The notes below the pieces were generated by a model. It was not told the DNA's origin, ran no database searches, and saw nothing but the letters and a program-made list of their open reading frames with translations. Of a stretch of DNA of 64,000 nucleotides, positions 17,358 to 25,334 are shown piece after piece. The position numbers and the translations under genes are program-made. Source of the DNA: JABDGC01 sp964449835 (GTDB lineage Bacteria; Pseudomonadota; Gammaproteobacteria; DSM-16500); NCBI GenBank assembly GCA_964449835.1, contig CAYVBZ010000002.1:15120-79119 (forward strand), read 5' to 3'. Position 1 is the stretch's first letter; the number at the start of each line of letters is the position of its first letter.

Positions 17358-17590
17358 TTTATATAAGCGGGTTGATCCCAAAGAACAGTGAAAGACCCAC
17401 GGCCATATCGGAATAGCCGGAAAAATCAAAATAGATTTGTGAAGCATAGGCCAAAGCCGTACCCCAGGCATCTTGCCCCGTAAAAACACTGTGCCCAACC
17501 GCATTAAATACAGGATTGGCAAGATGTGAAAAACCGTCTGCTATAATGGCTTTCTTAAAAAGCGCTATGACAAAAGAAGACTTCCTTAAA
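17358..17590 (-). pseudogene. Internal fragment of a second MBOAT acyltransferase gene
   Basis: Minus-strand translation gives VIALFKKAIIADGFSHLANP, NAVGHSVF, QDAWGTALAYASQIYFDFSG and YSDMAVGLSLFFGIN, then a stop at 17358. This matches, in order, residues ~210-285 of the intact MBOAT protein at 2774-4288. Both the N-terminal ~200 residues and the catalytic C-terminal half are missing. The fragment begins directly after the stop of the C-methyltransferase gene and ends at the junction with the esterase gene. It was probably the partner of the SGNH-like gene at 18891. Confidence 0.88.
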
Positions 17591-17599
17591 AAGGGTGAA

Positions 17600-18844
17600 C
17601 TAGCTAATGATTTTCATCTCGGGCAAAGGAATAAGGAATTCCCCCCCCTCCTCAATGAACCGCTGATGTCGTTTGATGATTGGGTCCGCGTAGATCCAAG
17701 CTAGAATAACCACAACATTCGGCCGCCGTACATAAAGCTCAGAAGAAGCCAGTACAGGCAAATGCAGCCCCGGGCTAAATAAATTCTGCTTAATCGGATT
17801 ATCATCAACAATATAATCCAGACGCTCACCCAGTTCAAAATGATATAAAAGGGTCGTTGTCGTTGTAGACGCGCCATAAGCAGCAACAGTTTTTCCTTCC
17901 TGCCTTGCTTGATCAAGATAGGCCAAGGTCGCGCGCTTACGTTCTTCGATAGCCTGAAAAAAATTGCGGTAAATTTCAGGCCCTGTGATCTTGCGGCGCT
18001 CTTCTTCCGCCATCATATTTTTAAGCAACTCGGATTTCGGCCGCTGCCCCGTCGAAAGGGGTTGCGCGAAGCCTCGAATAGAGCCGCCTTTGGATTGCAC
18101 CCGTTTAACGTCAAACAAGGTCATGTCCAGTCGGTTAAAAAAGCGCTCCAAGGGGAGCAGGGCATGATGCGACAGATGCTCATGATAAATTGTGTCGAAA
18201 ACAAAATGGTCGATAAGGTCCGGCACATAGGAAACCTCAAAAATGAAAACGCCATTCGGCGCAAGCAGGCTACGAATGCCTTGTGCAATATCCGCCAAAT
18301 TATCCGCGTGTGCAAAAACATTATTCGCGCACACTAAAGCCGCAGGGCCATTTTTTTCATTAATTTGCTTCGCAATTTTGGAATTAAAAAACTCAGGGAT
18401 AGTGGGAATTCCGTTTTCGGTGGCAGAAACCGCGATTGTTCTCGCCGGGTCCACTCCGACGACCTGCATGCCTTGGGCTTTAAAAGCTTTGAGCAAGGAA
18501 CCATCATTGCTGCCCAGTTCAACCACCAGAGAACCTACGGGGACCTTCAGGGATTGGACCACATCGGCCGCATAGGCGCGAAAATGTTCAACTAACCCTA
18601 GAGAAACCGAGGTCCGATAAGTGTAATTACGAAATAAAATATCAGGGTCCACAATATCTAAATTTTGAAGATGACCGCAGTCCATACAAAGGTAAGTGTC
18701 TAGGGGATAGGTCCCTTGTTCTTCTTTCAGTTCATCCTTAGAAACAAAAGCATCTCCAATCGCGGAGGGAAGAATGGGCAGCACCAAGTCGAGCTGGGTG
18801 GAGTCGCAAAGGCGGCAATCATTTCGATGCGTAAAATCAGTCAT
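17600..18844 (-). CDS. NDP-sugar C-methyltransferase (NovO/TylCIII type), copy 2
   Basis: 414 residues, the same length as the protein at 12104-13348 and colinear with it. It has N-terminal zinc Cys pairs (CRLC, CMDC), VVELGSNDGSLLKAF as SAM-binding loop, HEHLSHHALLPLERFF, and a C-terminal VAAYGASTTTTTLLYHF block. The expected reaction is transfer of a methyl group to a carbon of an NDP-keto-deoxysugar, giving a branched sugar. The paralogue pair suggests either a duplicated cassette or two different positions or substrates. It lies 46 bases downstream of the SGNH-like gene and is followed directly by the MBOAT fragment. Confidence 0.82.
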   Translation of the reverse strand: MTDFTHRNDCRLCDSTQLDLVLPILPSAIGDAFVSKDELKEEQGTYPLDTYLCMDCGHLQNLDIVDPDILFRNYTYRTSVSLGLVEHFRAYAADVVQSLKVPVGSLVVELGSNDGSLLKAFKAQGMQVVGVDPARTIAVSATENGIPTIPEFFNSKIAKQINEKNGPAALVCANNVFAHADNLADIAQGIRSLLAPNGVFIFEVSYVPDLIDHFVFDTIYHEHLSHHALLPLERFFNRLDMTLFDVKRVQSKGGSIRGFAQPLSTGQRPKSELLKNMMAEEERRKITGPEIYRNFFQAIEERKRATLAYLDQARQEGKTVAAYGASTTTTTLLYHFELGERLDYIVDDNPIKQNLFSPGLHLPVLASSELYVRRPNVVVILAWIYADPIIKRHQRFIEEGGEFLIPLPEMKIIS

Positions 18845-18890
18845 TTTTTGGGTCCTTCATTTTGACAGGGGAATTGTAAGGGTTTGAATT

Positions 18891-19907
18891 TTAGCTGGCA
18901 ACCGCTTTCTTAAAAGCTTGAGTACGTTCCAAGGATGAGAGAAAAAAGCGGGTAAAAGCAATTGCACCCTTTTTATCCAAATGCTGTCCGCCGTCCGCAG
19001 TAGTATAGGCCACATTTGGGGGCATTACCGCTTCACGTCTAAGGGCACTCGCCAATTCTTTGACTCTCTGCGAACAAAAATTTTCTGAAGGGACCAACAT
19101 AAACAGGCTGTTTCCGCCTAAATCAGAGAGATAGGATTTTGCCTGCTCAAGTTCCTTCGAGCTCAGCGGACAAGGAGAAGTCCGCTTCAGATGAATCAGT
19201 GGATTAGCTGGGTTGGTATATACCGCAAGCTTTTCTAGATACCAGTTTCCATTTTCAATGCTTCTCCAGACCACTTGAGATGGTCCGAGACCCAGTGCTT
19301 GTTTCAGCGATTCAGGCAGAAAATGATTGAGCTTATTCTCCAAGCGCCAGCGGAGGTTACGTCCGGTCACCTTTAAGTAGCTGTTAAACCGTCCGTATTT
19401 CACGACTTCAAGCGCAGTGCTCTTCCCAAAAGGCCCAAAATCATCCAAAACCGGATTAAAAAAACTAGTCATTTGGTCGTCGGCATTGATCACCCAAAGC
19501 TTCGGTTTCAACCCCCAACGCTTGGCGATCTTTTTCACAAATTCGCCGGAGGCAATGCCGGCGAAGCTCAGGTTATAAATTTTAACGCCGTGTTTTTGTT
19601 CAAACTCCTTGATAAGATCTTCGCGAAAGGCCCACATTACCATGGAGTGGCCCACTAGAATAATGTCGGCTTTGCGGGCATTTTCGATAGACGGACCAAG
19701 GTTATGGTAAAAGATATCACGGTCTTGGATCTCCCTAACGGGCCATTCGCCATAATTTTGGTAATAGTTCAAATTACCCTCTAAGGGAACTGTCGCAAAA
19801 TAATCTTGATACAAACCGAGCCTTATATAGAACGCGTAAAATACCAGGCCGACGAGAGCCAGAATAAAACCAAGATAACGCTGGGGCGAATTTATAATAA
19901 AACGCAT
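18891..19907 (-). CDS. SGNH-hydrolase-like O-acetylation partner, second copy
   Basis: 338 residues with an N-terminal membrane anchor (residues ~10-30). It is a paralogue of the protein at 4312-5361: shared blocks are QDRDIFYHNLGPSIENARKA, ILVGHSMVMW (GHS in place of GDS), INADDQMTSFFNPVLDDFG and GGQHLDKKGAIAFTRFFL. The His in the first block and the QHLDKKG motif fit a periplasmic acetyl transfer or esterase role. Its MBOAT partner appears to have been destroyed, since only a fragment remains at 17358-17590. It must now act alone, use the intact MBOAT at 2774, or be on the way to loss. Confidence 0.66.
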   Translation of the reverse strand: MRFIINSPQRYLGFILALVGLVFYAFYIRLGLYQDYFATVPLEGNLNYYQNYGEWPVREIQDRDIFYHNLGPSIENARKADIILVGHSMVMWAFREDLIKEFEQKHGVKIYNLSFAGIASGEFVKKIAKRWGLKPKLWVINADDQMTSFFNPVLDDFGPFGKSTALEVVKYGRFNSYLKVTGRNLRWRLENKLNHFLPESLKQALGLGPSQVVWRSIENGNWYLEKLAVYTNPANPLIHLKRTSPCPLSSKELEQAKSYLSDLGGNSLFMLVPSENFCSQRVKELASALRREAVMPPNVAYTTADGGQHLDKKGAIAFTRFFLSSLERTQAFKKAVAS

Positions 19908-19925
19908 GACCGTCTCGAACCGCTG

Positions 19926-20672
19926 TTAAACTCCTGACAAAGATTTTGCCAGCTCCTCCGGCCAAATCACAGAAACGCCGCCATCAATAAAGATACTTTG
20001 TCCATTAATAAAAGCCGCTTTATCACTGCAGAGAAAGTCGAGTAAATTCGCCGAGTCTTCCGCGCTGCCGATGCGCTTTAAGGGAACAAAACGATGATAG
20101 AGATCCATTAAATCCGGCTTGGACAAATAATAATCACGTGACTCAGGCTTGAGATAAGTCAAAGGCATGATCCCGTTAATACGCACGCCTTTCTGGCCCA
20201 TGGTCCAAGCATAATATTTAATAAGTTGATTCAGCCCTGCTTTGGCGACGTGATAGCCTGCTGGTTGTGAGCCTCCGACAAAATCAGCATAAACCGAGCT
20301 AACCACCGCTATCGCTTTGTCGCCTTCAGCGCAGAAATGATCGGCGAAAGCCTGGGCTAAAAGATGCGTCGCCGTCAAGCTGACCTGAAGCTCACCGAGC
20401 CAAGGGTCTTCGGTCCCGCGATAGCGCTGGGAAAATACAAGATAACGCAAAGGCCCTGCCGCGGTGATCACTTGATCCACTATGACTTTCGGATCTTTGA
20501 GGGTTTCTAAATCCACAGAGACATGGTGCAACAGCGGATTGGCGCCGCTTTGTTCCGGCGGCTTGCGCGAAAGCACAGTCACTGGATAGCCACGGGCAAG
20601 AAAACGCTCTACTACAACTTTGCCTAAACCTTTGGTCCCACCGACAACAACGACTTGTTCTTTGGACTTCAT
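19926..20672 (-). CDS. Short-chain dehydrogenase/reductase (SDR)
   Basis: 248 residues, the usual length for a classical SDR. The nucleotide-binding motif GGTKGLGK is at residues ~11-18, the catalytic Ser is in AVVSSVYAD and the Tyr/Lys pair in YHVAKAG. A C-terminal FINGQSIFIDGG block completes the family pattern. It probably oxidises or reduces a keto group on an activated sugar, judging by the cupin, methyltransferases and acetylation genes around it. It starts two bases after the stop of the cupin gene and ends 18 bases before the SGNH-like gene, so the three are one transcription unit. Confidence 0.82.
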   Translation of the reverse strand: MKSKEQVVVVGGTKGLGKVVVERFLARGYPVTVLSRKPPEQSGANPLLHHVSVDLETLKDPKVIVDQVITAAGPLRYLVFSQRYRGTEDPWLGELQVSLTATHLLAQAFADHFCAEGDKAIAVVSSVYADFVGGSQPAGYHVAKAGLNQLIKYYAWTMGQKGVRINGIMPLTYLKPESRDYYLSKPDLMDLYHRFVPLKRIGSAEDSANLLDFLCSDKAAFINGQSIFIDGGVSVIWPEELAKSLSGV

Positions 20673-20674
20673 TT

Positions 20675-21199
20675 TTACGCAACCTGTTTCAGTTGTGCGA
20701 GCAGACCTGCCTCAAAAGCAGCGTTCTCAGCAGCATTACTCCCATCCGGAGCAAAGGGCGCATACAGCGTCCCTCCGGGGACAAAGGGGCCATTGGTGAT
20801 TTCATGAATGATCAAAAGTTCGGACTGCAAAAGCAAGGTATGGAAATAGGGCTTTGAGAGACGATAATAAAAAGGTTTCCCCGGCGCATTGGCGTGCAAA
20901 TCGACCACGGCCTTGATGTCTCCCTCATCCGTGAAAATCACAATTTGTGCCGCGCCGTAAACGGCGTGAAAAGCTTCGCTTTTATTGGGATGTTTATGAG
21001 GACGAATATAGGAGCCCTTTTCAATGGCAATAAACATTTCATGCAGGCCGTCTTCGTTGGAGGAATGGAGATTGAGACGCACGCGCTTTAAGGGCGTTTC
21101 CTTCACTGCCGCCTTCAAAAAGTCGATTTCTTTTTCACTGATGGTCGCAATTTCAGCCTGGGACAAATAGACTTCGGGAGATTTCTTTATAAACTGCAT
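20675..21199 (-). CDS. WbuC-family cupin metalloprotein
   Basis: 174 residues with a single cupin barrel. The metal-binding motif YIRPHKHPNKSEAFH supplies two His and a Glu near residues 68-82, followed by a further His in PYFHTLLL. Length and motif order match the WbuC family, found in O-antigen gene clusters. Its reaction is not established; a sugar-modifying or regulatory role is usually assumed. Its start overlaps the end of the upstream methyltransferase by 13 bases. Confidence 0.75.
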   Translation of the reverse strand: MQFIKKSPEVYLSQAEIATISEKEIDFLKAAVKETPLKRVRLNLHSSNEDGLHEMFIAIEKGSYIRPHKHPNKSEAFHAVYGAAQIVIFTDEGDIKAVVDLHANAPGKPFYYRLSKPYFHTLLLQSELLIIHEITNGPFVPGGTLYAPFAPDGSNAAENAAFEAGLLAQLKQVA

Positions 21200-22425
21200 T
21201 GCGCTTCTTCCTCCGCTCCCTTAAATGGATACAAGTTGCTGCCCGGAAATATGGAGATCATCTTTCCGCCGCGTTCTAACAAGGCGCGGCATTTTTCCAA
21301 AATTTTGCCTTCAATTCGCGGGCTAACGGCCAGAAGGCAAGTGTCAATTTTATCATCACTCAGCATCTTGTTCGAGGAAACAATCGGTAAATGGGCGCCG
21401 GGGCTTAAATAAGCCTGTTTGTTGACATCATCATCGACAAAATAGGAAATATAGTCCTGCAAACCAAGTGCATTAATAAATAGAATGGCTTGATGACCTG
21501 CCCCAAAAACGGCAACCTTGCCGCCACGCTCGCAAATCGCAGCCAACTGCTTTTGGTAGGCCGTGCGAATACCGGCAAAGGCGGCCATATAGGGTGCAAA
21601 CAAACTGGCGCTCTTATGCTCGATCGGTCTGGCTGGTCTATTCCCTTGGGGAAGCGGTTGAGCTAAGGCTACCAAAGCATCTTCGAGTTGACCTTCGAAA
21701 CGCAGGAGCTTCACTAATTGATATCCGGCTTGATCAAATAAACGGCCAAGGGTCATTTCAGTGAAATAGCAAACATGCTCTTCCCAGATAAAACTATAAT
21801 CTTTGCGGTTGAGAAATTTGCTACTGTCCGGCACTTCGATTAAAACCAGGCCATTTTCAGTCAGCAAGGAGCGGAAACTATCTAACGCAGCCAAAGGATT
21901 GCGGCAATGCTCAAGGAGGTAGCGGCAGACCAGCAGTTCCGCCCGCTCTTTGCTTTTGAACAGGCTTTGCAGCAGCGCAGGCTGCAAACGGGCTTGCAGC
22001 GTTTCGAGATAGGGATAGCTGTCCTTCTGGTTTTTAGCTTCGGCGGCCAGCAAGTCCAGCGTTTCGCAGGGAAAGTTTTTCTCTTGGAATTTCTTCAATA
22101 AGGGTTGGTCAAAAGGACCTACGCCATAGACCGGCGCTTGGGTTTTGAGGTAAGGGAGCAGTTCTGCGCTTACAGCATCTAAGTGAGCATCGGGTTCGTT
22201 ATAACGGACCCAAGGGACCTGGGGAATGAAAGTTTCAGCTGGCGGAGGTCCTAAGAGTTGAATCAAGGAACAGTTCGAGCATTCGGTGAGCATCAGTGGA
22301 TAAAGACTGGGAGAAGCCCCCGGCCGCAGAACAAAACGATTGCAGGGCGGGAGCTCGCCTAGGTCCAGGACAGGGCCAGAAAGTCCGCTGTTACAGAGAA
22401 TGCAGTGAGCTAGCTTGGGTTTCAT
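21187..22425 (-). CDS. Methyltransferase of the NovO/TylCIII C-methyltransferase family, divergent third copy
   Basis: 412 residues with the same three-part layout as the two C-methyltransferases nearby: a zinc-binding N-terminus (CILC, CSNC), a central domain with EEHVCYFTEMTLGRLF, and a C-terminal Rossmann-like half with VAVFGAGHQAILFIN. The SAM loop is unusual: VYGVGPFDQPLLKKF stands where the others have GSNDGSLL, and the acidic residue after strand 2 is shifted. It may bind SAM poorly or have another donor, or it may act on a different sugar. It is the first gene of the cupin-SDR-SGNH-methyltransferase group on the minus strand. Confidence 0.68.
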   Translation of the reverse strand: MKPKLAHCILCNSGLSGPVLDLGELPPCNRFVLRPGASPSLYPLMLTECSNCSLIQLLGPPPAETFIPQVPWVRYNEPDAHLDAVSAELLPYLKTQAPVYGVGPFDQPLLKKFQEKNFPCETLDLLAAEAKNQKDSYPYLETLQARLQPALLQSLFKSKERAELLVCRYLLEHCRNPLAALDSFRSLLTENGLVLIEVPDSSKFLNRKDYSFIWEEHVCYFTEMTLGRLFDQAGYQLVKLLRFEGQLEDALVALAQPLPQGNRPARPIEHKSASLFAPYMAAFAGIRTAYQKQLAAICERGGKVAVFGAGHQAILFINALGLQDYISYFVDDDVNKQAYLSPGAHLPIVSSNKMLSDDKIDTCLLAVSPRIEGKILEKCRALLERGGKMISIFPGSNLYPFKGAEEEAQCSL

Positions 22426-22527
22426 ACAGTTTGCCTTTTACTTTTGGGTTTTATTTTACGCTCCTCATTTTGGAGAAATACTTTCTGCTAGGCAAGGAAA
22501 AAAGAAGCAAGAAGGACGGCAGGATAG

Positions 22528-22550
22528 TCGCCGATTATAATGATAATCGG
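22528..22550. repeat. Small palindrome in intergenic region
   Basis: CCGATTAT and ATAATCGG form an 8-bp inverted repeat around AATG, and a further GCCGATTATCATG copy follows within 20 bases. It lies in the 354-base gap between the methyltransferase gene start (22425) and the dehydrogenase stop (22780), where the only other content I see is the ATPase remnant. It could be an operator or a stem-loop; no U-tract follows. Confidence 0.35.
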
Positions 22551-22625
22551 CTACATAGATGCCGATTATCATGAACTTCGTGTGACTTATGTATCATCGA
22601 ATATTAAAAATCAATGAGTTATTGA

Positions 22626-22778
22626 AAATTAGAGGCGCTGAAAGAAGAAGGTTTAATTGAGAATTACCTTGTTGTCAGCCTGGATTTGGATGAGCGTGTT
22701 ACTGAAGACGGAATAAAGATCTTACCCTTGGCAGTTTTTCTGAAAAAACTTTGGGAAGGGCCGTGGTTTTTTAAATAA
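22626..22778 (+). pseudogene. C-terminal remnant of an AAA ATPase of the DUF4143 (COG1373) type
   Basis: From a stop just upstream, the frame reads KLEALKEEGLIENYLVVSLD, then LDERVTEDGIKILPLAVFL and KKLWEG, ending at TAA 22776-22778. The pattern of a short final strand set followed by a GIKILPL...FL block is typical of the last ~45 residues of DUF4143-type ATPases. No P-loop or earlier part remains. It is on the opposite strand to the intact, more divergent member at 23879-25243. Confidence 0.5.
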
Positions 22779-22779
22779 T

Positions 22780-23832
22780 TCACAGCTCTATAACACAGCG
22801 CCCAACAATCTTACCACTGCGAATATTCGCAATCGCTTCGTTCAACTGGTCCAACGAACAAAAATCCGTAATCAGTTCACGCAGTTTGATCCTGCCGGTA
22901 TTAAAAAGCTGCTGATAGCGCGGAATATCTTGATGAGGGACAGTATCACCTCCGTGAGAGCCGCTCAGCCCTTTGCCGAAATGCAGGGGCAAAGAGAAAA
23001 TATTGATGTTGTTGCCTTTGCGTGGGACGCCGACCAGTGTGACGCGGCCTTGGGGTTTAATCAGTTGATAGCCCATTTCAATAATGGCCGGAACGCCGGT
23101 GTTGTCGATAAAGACATCGAGACCCTTGCCACCGATGATTTCTTGAATGGCTTTTTGGGCATCTTGTTTGGCGCTATTGATGCAATGCGTTGCGCCCATG
23201 GCTTTGGCCAATTCTAATTTGTTGTCATGCAAATCAACGGCGATAATCGGATAAGCGGAGACCAGGGCTGCGGCTTGCACGATATTCAGGCCGATGCCGC
23301 CGGCACCGAAAATGACGACGGACTCGCCGATGCGGACCTTGGCGTTGTTTTCGATCACGCCGAAGCCGGTGGTCACGGCGCAGCCGAAGAGCGCGGCAAC
23401 CGCAAGATCGCTGTCAGCGGGAATTTTGGTCGTGCGGTTTTCGGAGACGATGGCGTACTCATTAAAGGTCGCAATCCAACCCGCATTGACTTTACGGCCC
23501 TGCCAGGAATAGGACGGGGTTTCGGATTCGATGCCTTGGCTTTTGCGCCAGTGGAGAACAACTTTGTCCTCGGGCTTGACGTGGCGGACGCCTGGGCCTA
23601 TGGCAAGGACGGTGCCGGAACCTTCGTGGCCGAGGAGATGGGGAAGAAATTTATCTTCACCTTTGGCGCCGTCGATTTCACCGAGTTGGGAGCCGCAGAT
23701 GCCGCTGTAGTGGACTTTAACGAGGACTTGGCCGACTTCGAGTTTGGACGGCAGGGTGACCTCGGTGATGAGCAGAGGGGCGCGGAGTTCGGTGAGAATA
23801 GCGGCTTTCATGGTTTGGGGGAATGTTGTCAT
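22780..23832 (-). CDS. Zinc-type medium-chain alcohol dehydrogenase (MDR family)
   Basis: 350 residues from the ATG at 23832, which has GAGG eight bases upstream; an earlier in-frame start adds ten residues without an SD. The catalytic zinc site is present: YSGICGSQLG (Cys), LLGHEGSGTV (His-Glu), and AALFGCAVTTGFG (third ligand Cys). The NAD(P) fold is marked by VVIFGAGGIGLN. The four-Cys structural zinc loop is missing, being replaced by HWRKSQGIESETPSYSWQG. It probably oxidises a hydroxyl of a sugar or polyol intermediate of the polysaccharide pathway; a general alcohol dehydrogenase is the alternative. Confidence 0.82.
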   Translation of the reverse strand: MTTFPQTMKAAILTELRAPLLITEVTLPSKLEVGQVLVKVHYSGICGSQLGEIDGAKGEDKFLPHLLGHEGSGTVLAIGPGVRHVKPEDKVVLHWRKSQGIESETPSYSWQGRKVNAGWIATFNEYAIVSENRTTKIPADSDLAVAALFGCAVTTGFGVIENNAKVRIGESVVIFGAGGIGLNIVQAAALVSAYPIIAVDLHDNKLELAKAMGATHCINSAKQDAQKAIQEIIGGKGLDVFIDNTGVPAIIEMGYQLIKPQGRVTLVGVPRKGNNINIFSLPLHFGKGLSGSHGGDTVPHQDIPRYQQLFNTGRIKLRELITDFCSLDQLNEAIANIRSGKIVGRCVIEL

Positions 23833-23868
23833 GGTTAGTGCCTCTTGTTTAATAAGTGTCAAGTGAAG

Positions 23869-23908
23869 ACCCTCACCCCTACCCCTCTCCCGCGAAGCGG
23901 GAGAGGGG
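23869..23908. repeat. REP-like palindrome (CCCCTCTCCCGC hairpin)
   Basis: A head sequence CCCTCACCCCTA is followed by a perfect 12-bp stem (23882-23893 and 23897-23908) around GAA. The same head-plus-hairpin form occurs at 54166-54212, so this looks like a dispersed REP family. The stop codon and last ten codons of the ATPase gene lie inside it. Confidence 0.75.
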
Positions 23909-25243
23909 ATTATTAGAGGAGGGGTGTTGTCGAATTAATCGGGGGAGTTGCTCTATTAGGTAAAGCGGGATGCTCCAAATTGCCCCTTTCGTATTCAATG
24001 CTTCCTGCGATAGTTTGATTCCCAAAGCGGATCGATGTGATTCCATAAAGAGCTGCAAAGATTTGAGACGACCGGATTTTCCGGACTTTACCTCTAAAGG
24101 AATAATGCGGTCATCCACCGCGATAGCATAATCAATTTCAGCTTGGCTGCCCCGTGCGTCACGATGCCAATAAAACAACTGTGCACGATCATCGCTAGGT
24201 TGAATAGTCAAAAGATGCTGCCCAACATATTGCTCGGTCAGGGCCCCTCGATTGAGTTGCATTAAATCTTGCCGGAACAGCAATTCCGGCGGGAGATGCT
24301 GTGCCGCCTGGATCAATCCAAGATCGATAAACAAAAGCTTATAATGCTTTTCTACTTGTGTGGCTGTTAGGGGTAAACCGGTCGCTGAGGTATAGTAAAC
24401 AGGCATCAGTATATTCGCTTTAAAGAGCAATTGAATCGCCGCTTTAATGACGCGCCCATCCAGATCGGCGTCAATGTCTGTGTATTTAAAATGCTGACTA
24501 ACCAAGCCTGGCGCTTTTTCAAAAACACGCTCACAATAGCGTTGTTGCACGCGGCTGGCATATTTTCCAAAATCAGAACGGTAAGTATTCAATAAAGCGG
24601 TTTGAATTTTTCGGCATTGCAATAAATCTTTCAGTTCAGCGTAGCATGCCAGGACCTGCGGCATGCCGCCCGTGATAAAGTATAAACGCAACAATTCGAG
24701 TAGCTTTTCGTGGACTGAAACTGGAATTTCATCTTTTATCCCCAACTGGCCCATGAAATCTAAAAGCTGGTTTTCTCCTAGGGCCATCAGCATTTCAGTA
24801 AAGGTCAGCGGATATAAATACTGAAACTCCACGCGCCCCACCGGCATGCTAAAGTTATCTGCATTCAAGCTAAACTCTAAAAGTGATCCGGCGCCAATGA
24901 CATGTAACTGGGGAAGCTCCTCAAAGAAATAACGCAGCGCTTGAATCGCTGCGGGACATTCCTGAATTTCATCCAAAAATAAGAGGCTTTCGCCTGGGAC
25001 TAAGGCTTGATTGGAGAGCAGTTCAATTTCTTGGATGATTTGCTTGACCTTGAGGGTCTTGAAGCAATTTTTGTACCGGGGGTCTTGCTCGAAATTGATT
25101 ATGATGACCCTTTTGAAATGACCTCCTCCAAACTCCTTGATTATATAAGTTTTTCCAGTTTGCCTTGCGCCTCGGACCAAAAGCGGCATACGGGTGGGGC
25201 TGGTTTTCCACTCAATAAGCTTTTGAATAATTAGTCTTTTCAT
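23879..25243 (-). CDS. AAA ATPase with DUF4143 domain (COG1373 type)
   Basis: 454 residues. The Walker A motif LLVRGARQTGKTYIIKEF lies near residues 21-38, Walker B is LLFLDEIQECP near 88, and GAGSLLEFSL is a sensor-like block. The C-terminal ~130 residues form the DUF4143 part with a nuclease-like core (FYWHRDARGSQAEIDYAI, IIPLEVKSGKSGRLKSL: D-x-n-ExK type). Members are often mobile, variably present genes whose function is unsettled. The last ten residues (NPLSRFAGEG) are translated from the REP palindrome. It separates two parts of the polysaccharide cluster and is probably a later insertion. Confidence 0.82.
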   Translation of the reverse strand: MKRLIIQKLIEWKTSPTRMPLLVRGARQTGKTYIIKEFGGGHFKRVIIINFEQDPRYKNCFKTLKVKQIIQEIELLSNQALVPGESLLFLDEIQECPAAIQALRYFFEELPQLHVIGAGSLLEFSLNADNFSMPVGRVEFQYLYPLTFTEMLMALGENQLLDFMGQLGIKDEIPVSVHEKLLELLRLYFITGGMPQVLACYAELKDLLQCRKIQTALLNTYRSDFGKYASRVQQRYCERVFEKAPGLVSQHFKYTDIDADLDGRVIKAAIQLLFKANILMPVYYTSATGLPLTATQVEKHYKLLFIDLGLIQAAQHLPPELLFRQDLMQLNRGALTEQYVGQHLLTIQPSDDRAQLFYWHRDARGSQAEIDYAIAVDDRIIPLEVKSGKSGRLKSLQLFMESHRSALGIKLSQEALNTKGAIWSIPLYLIEQLPRLIRQHPSSNNPLSRFAGEG

Positions 25244-25334
25244 TGATTACCGTGCTAAATTTCATTTTAATGTAGAAATTACAGGGTAATTTTATACGGT
25301 TTCTGTTGAAATTACAAAGCTCCGCCTAAGGAGA

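Noticed and set aside
23227..23838. Long open frame (203 codons) on the plus strand
   Set aside because: It lies wholly antisense to the alcohol dehydrogenase gene, which has clear family motifs and a ribosome binding site. The frame is a by-product of GC-rich codons.
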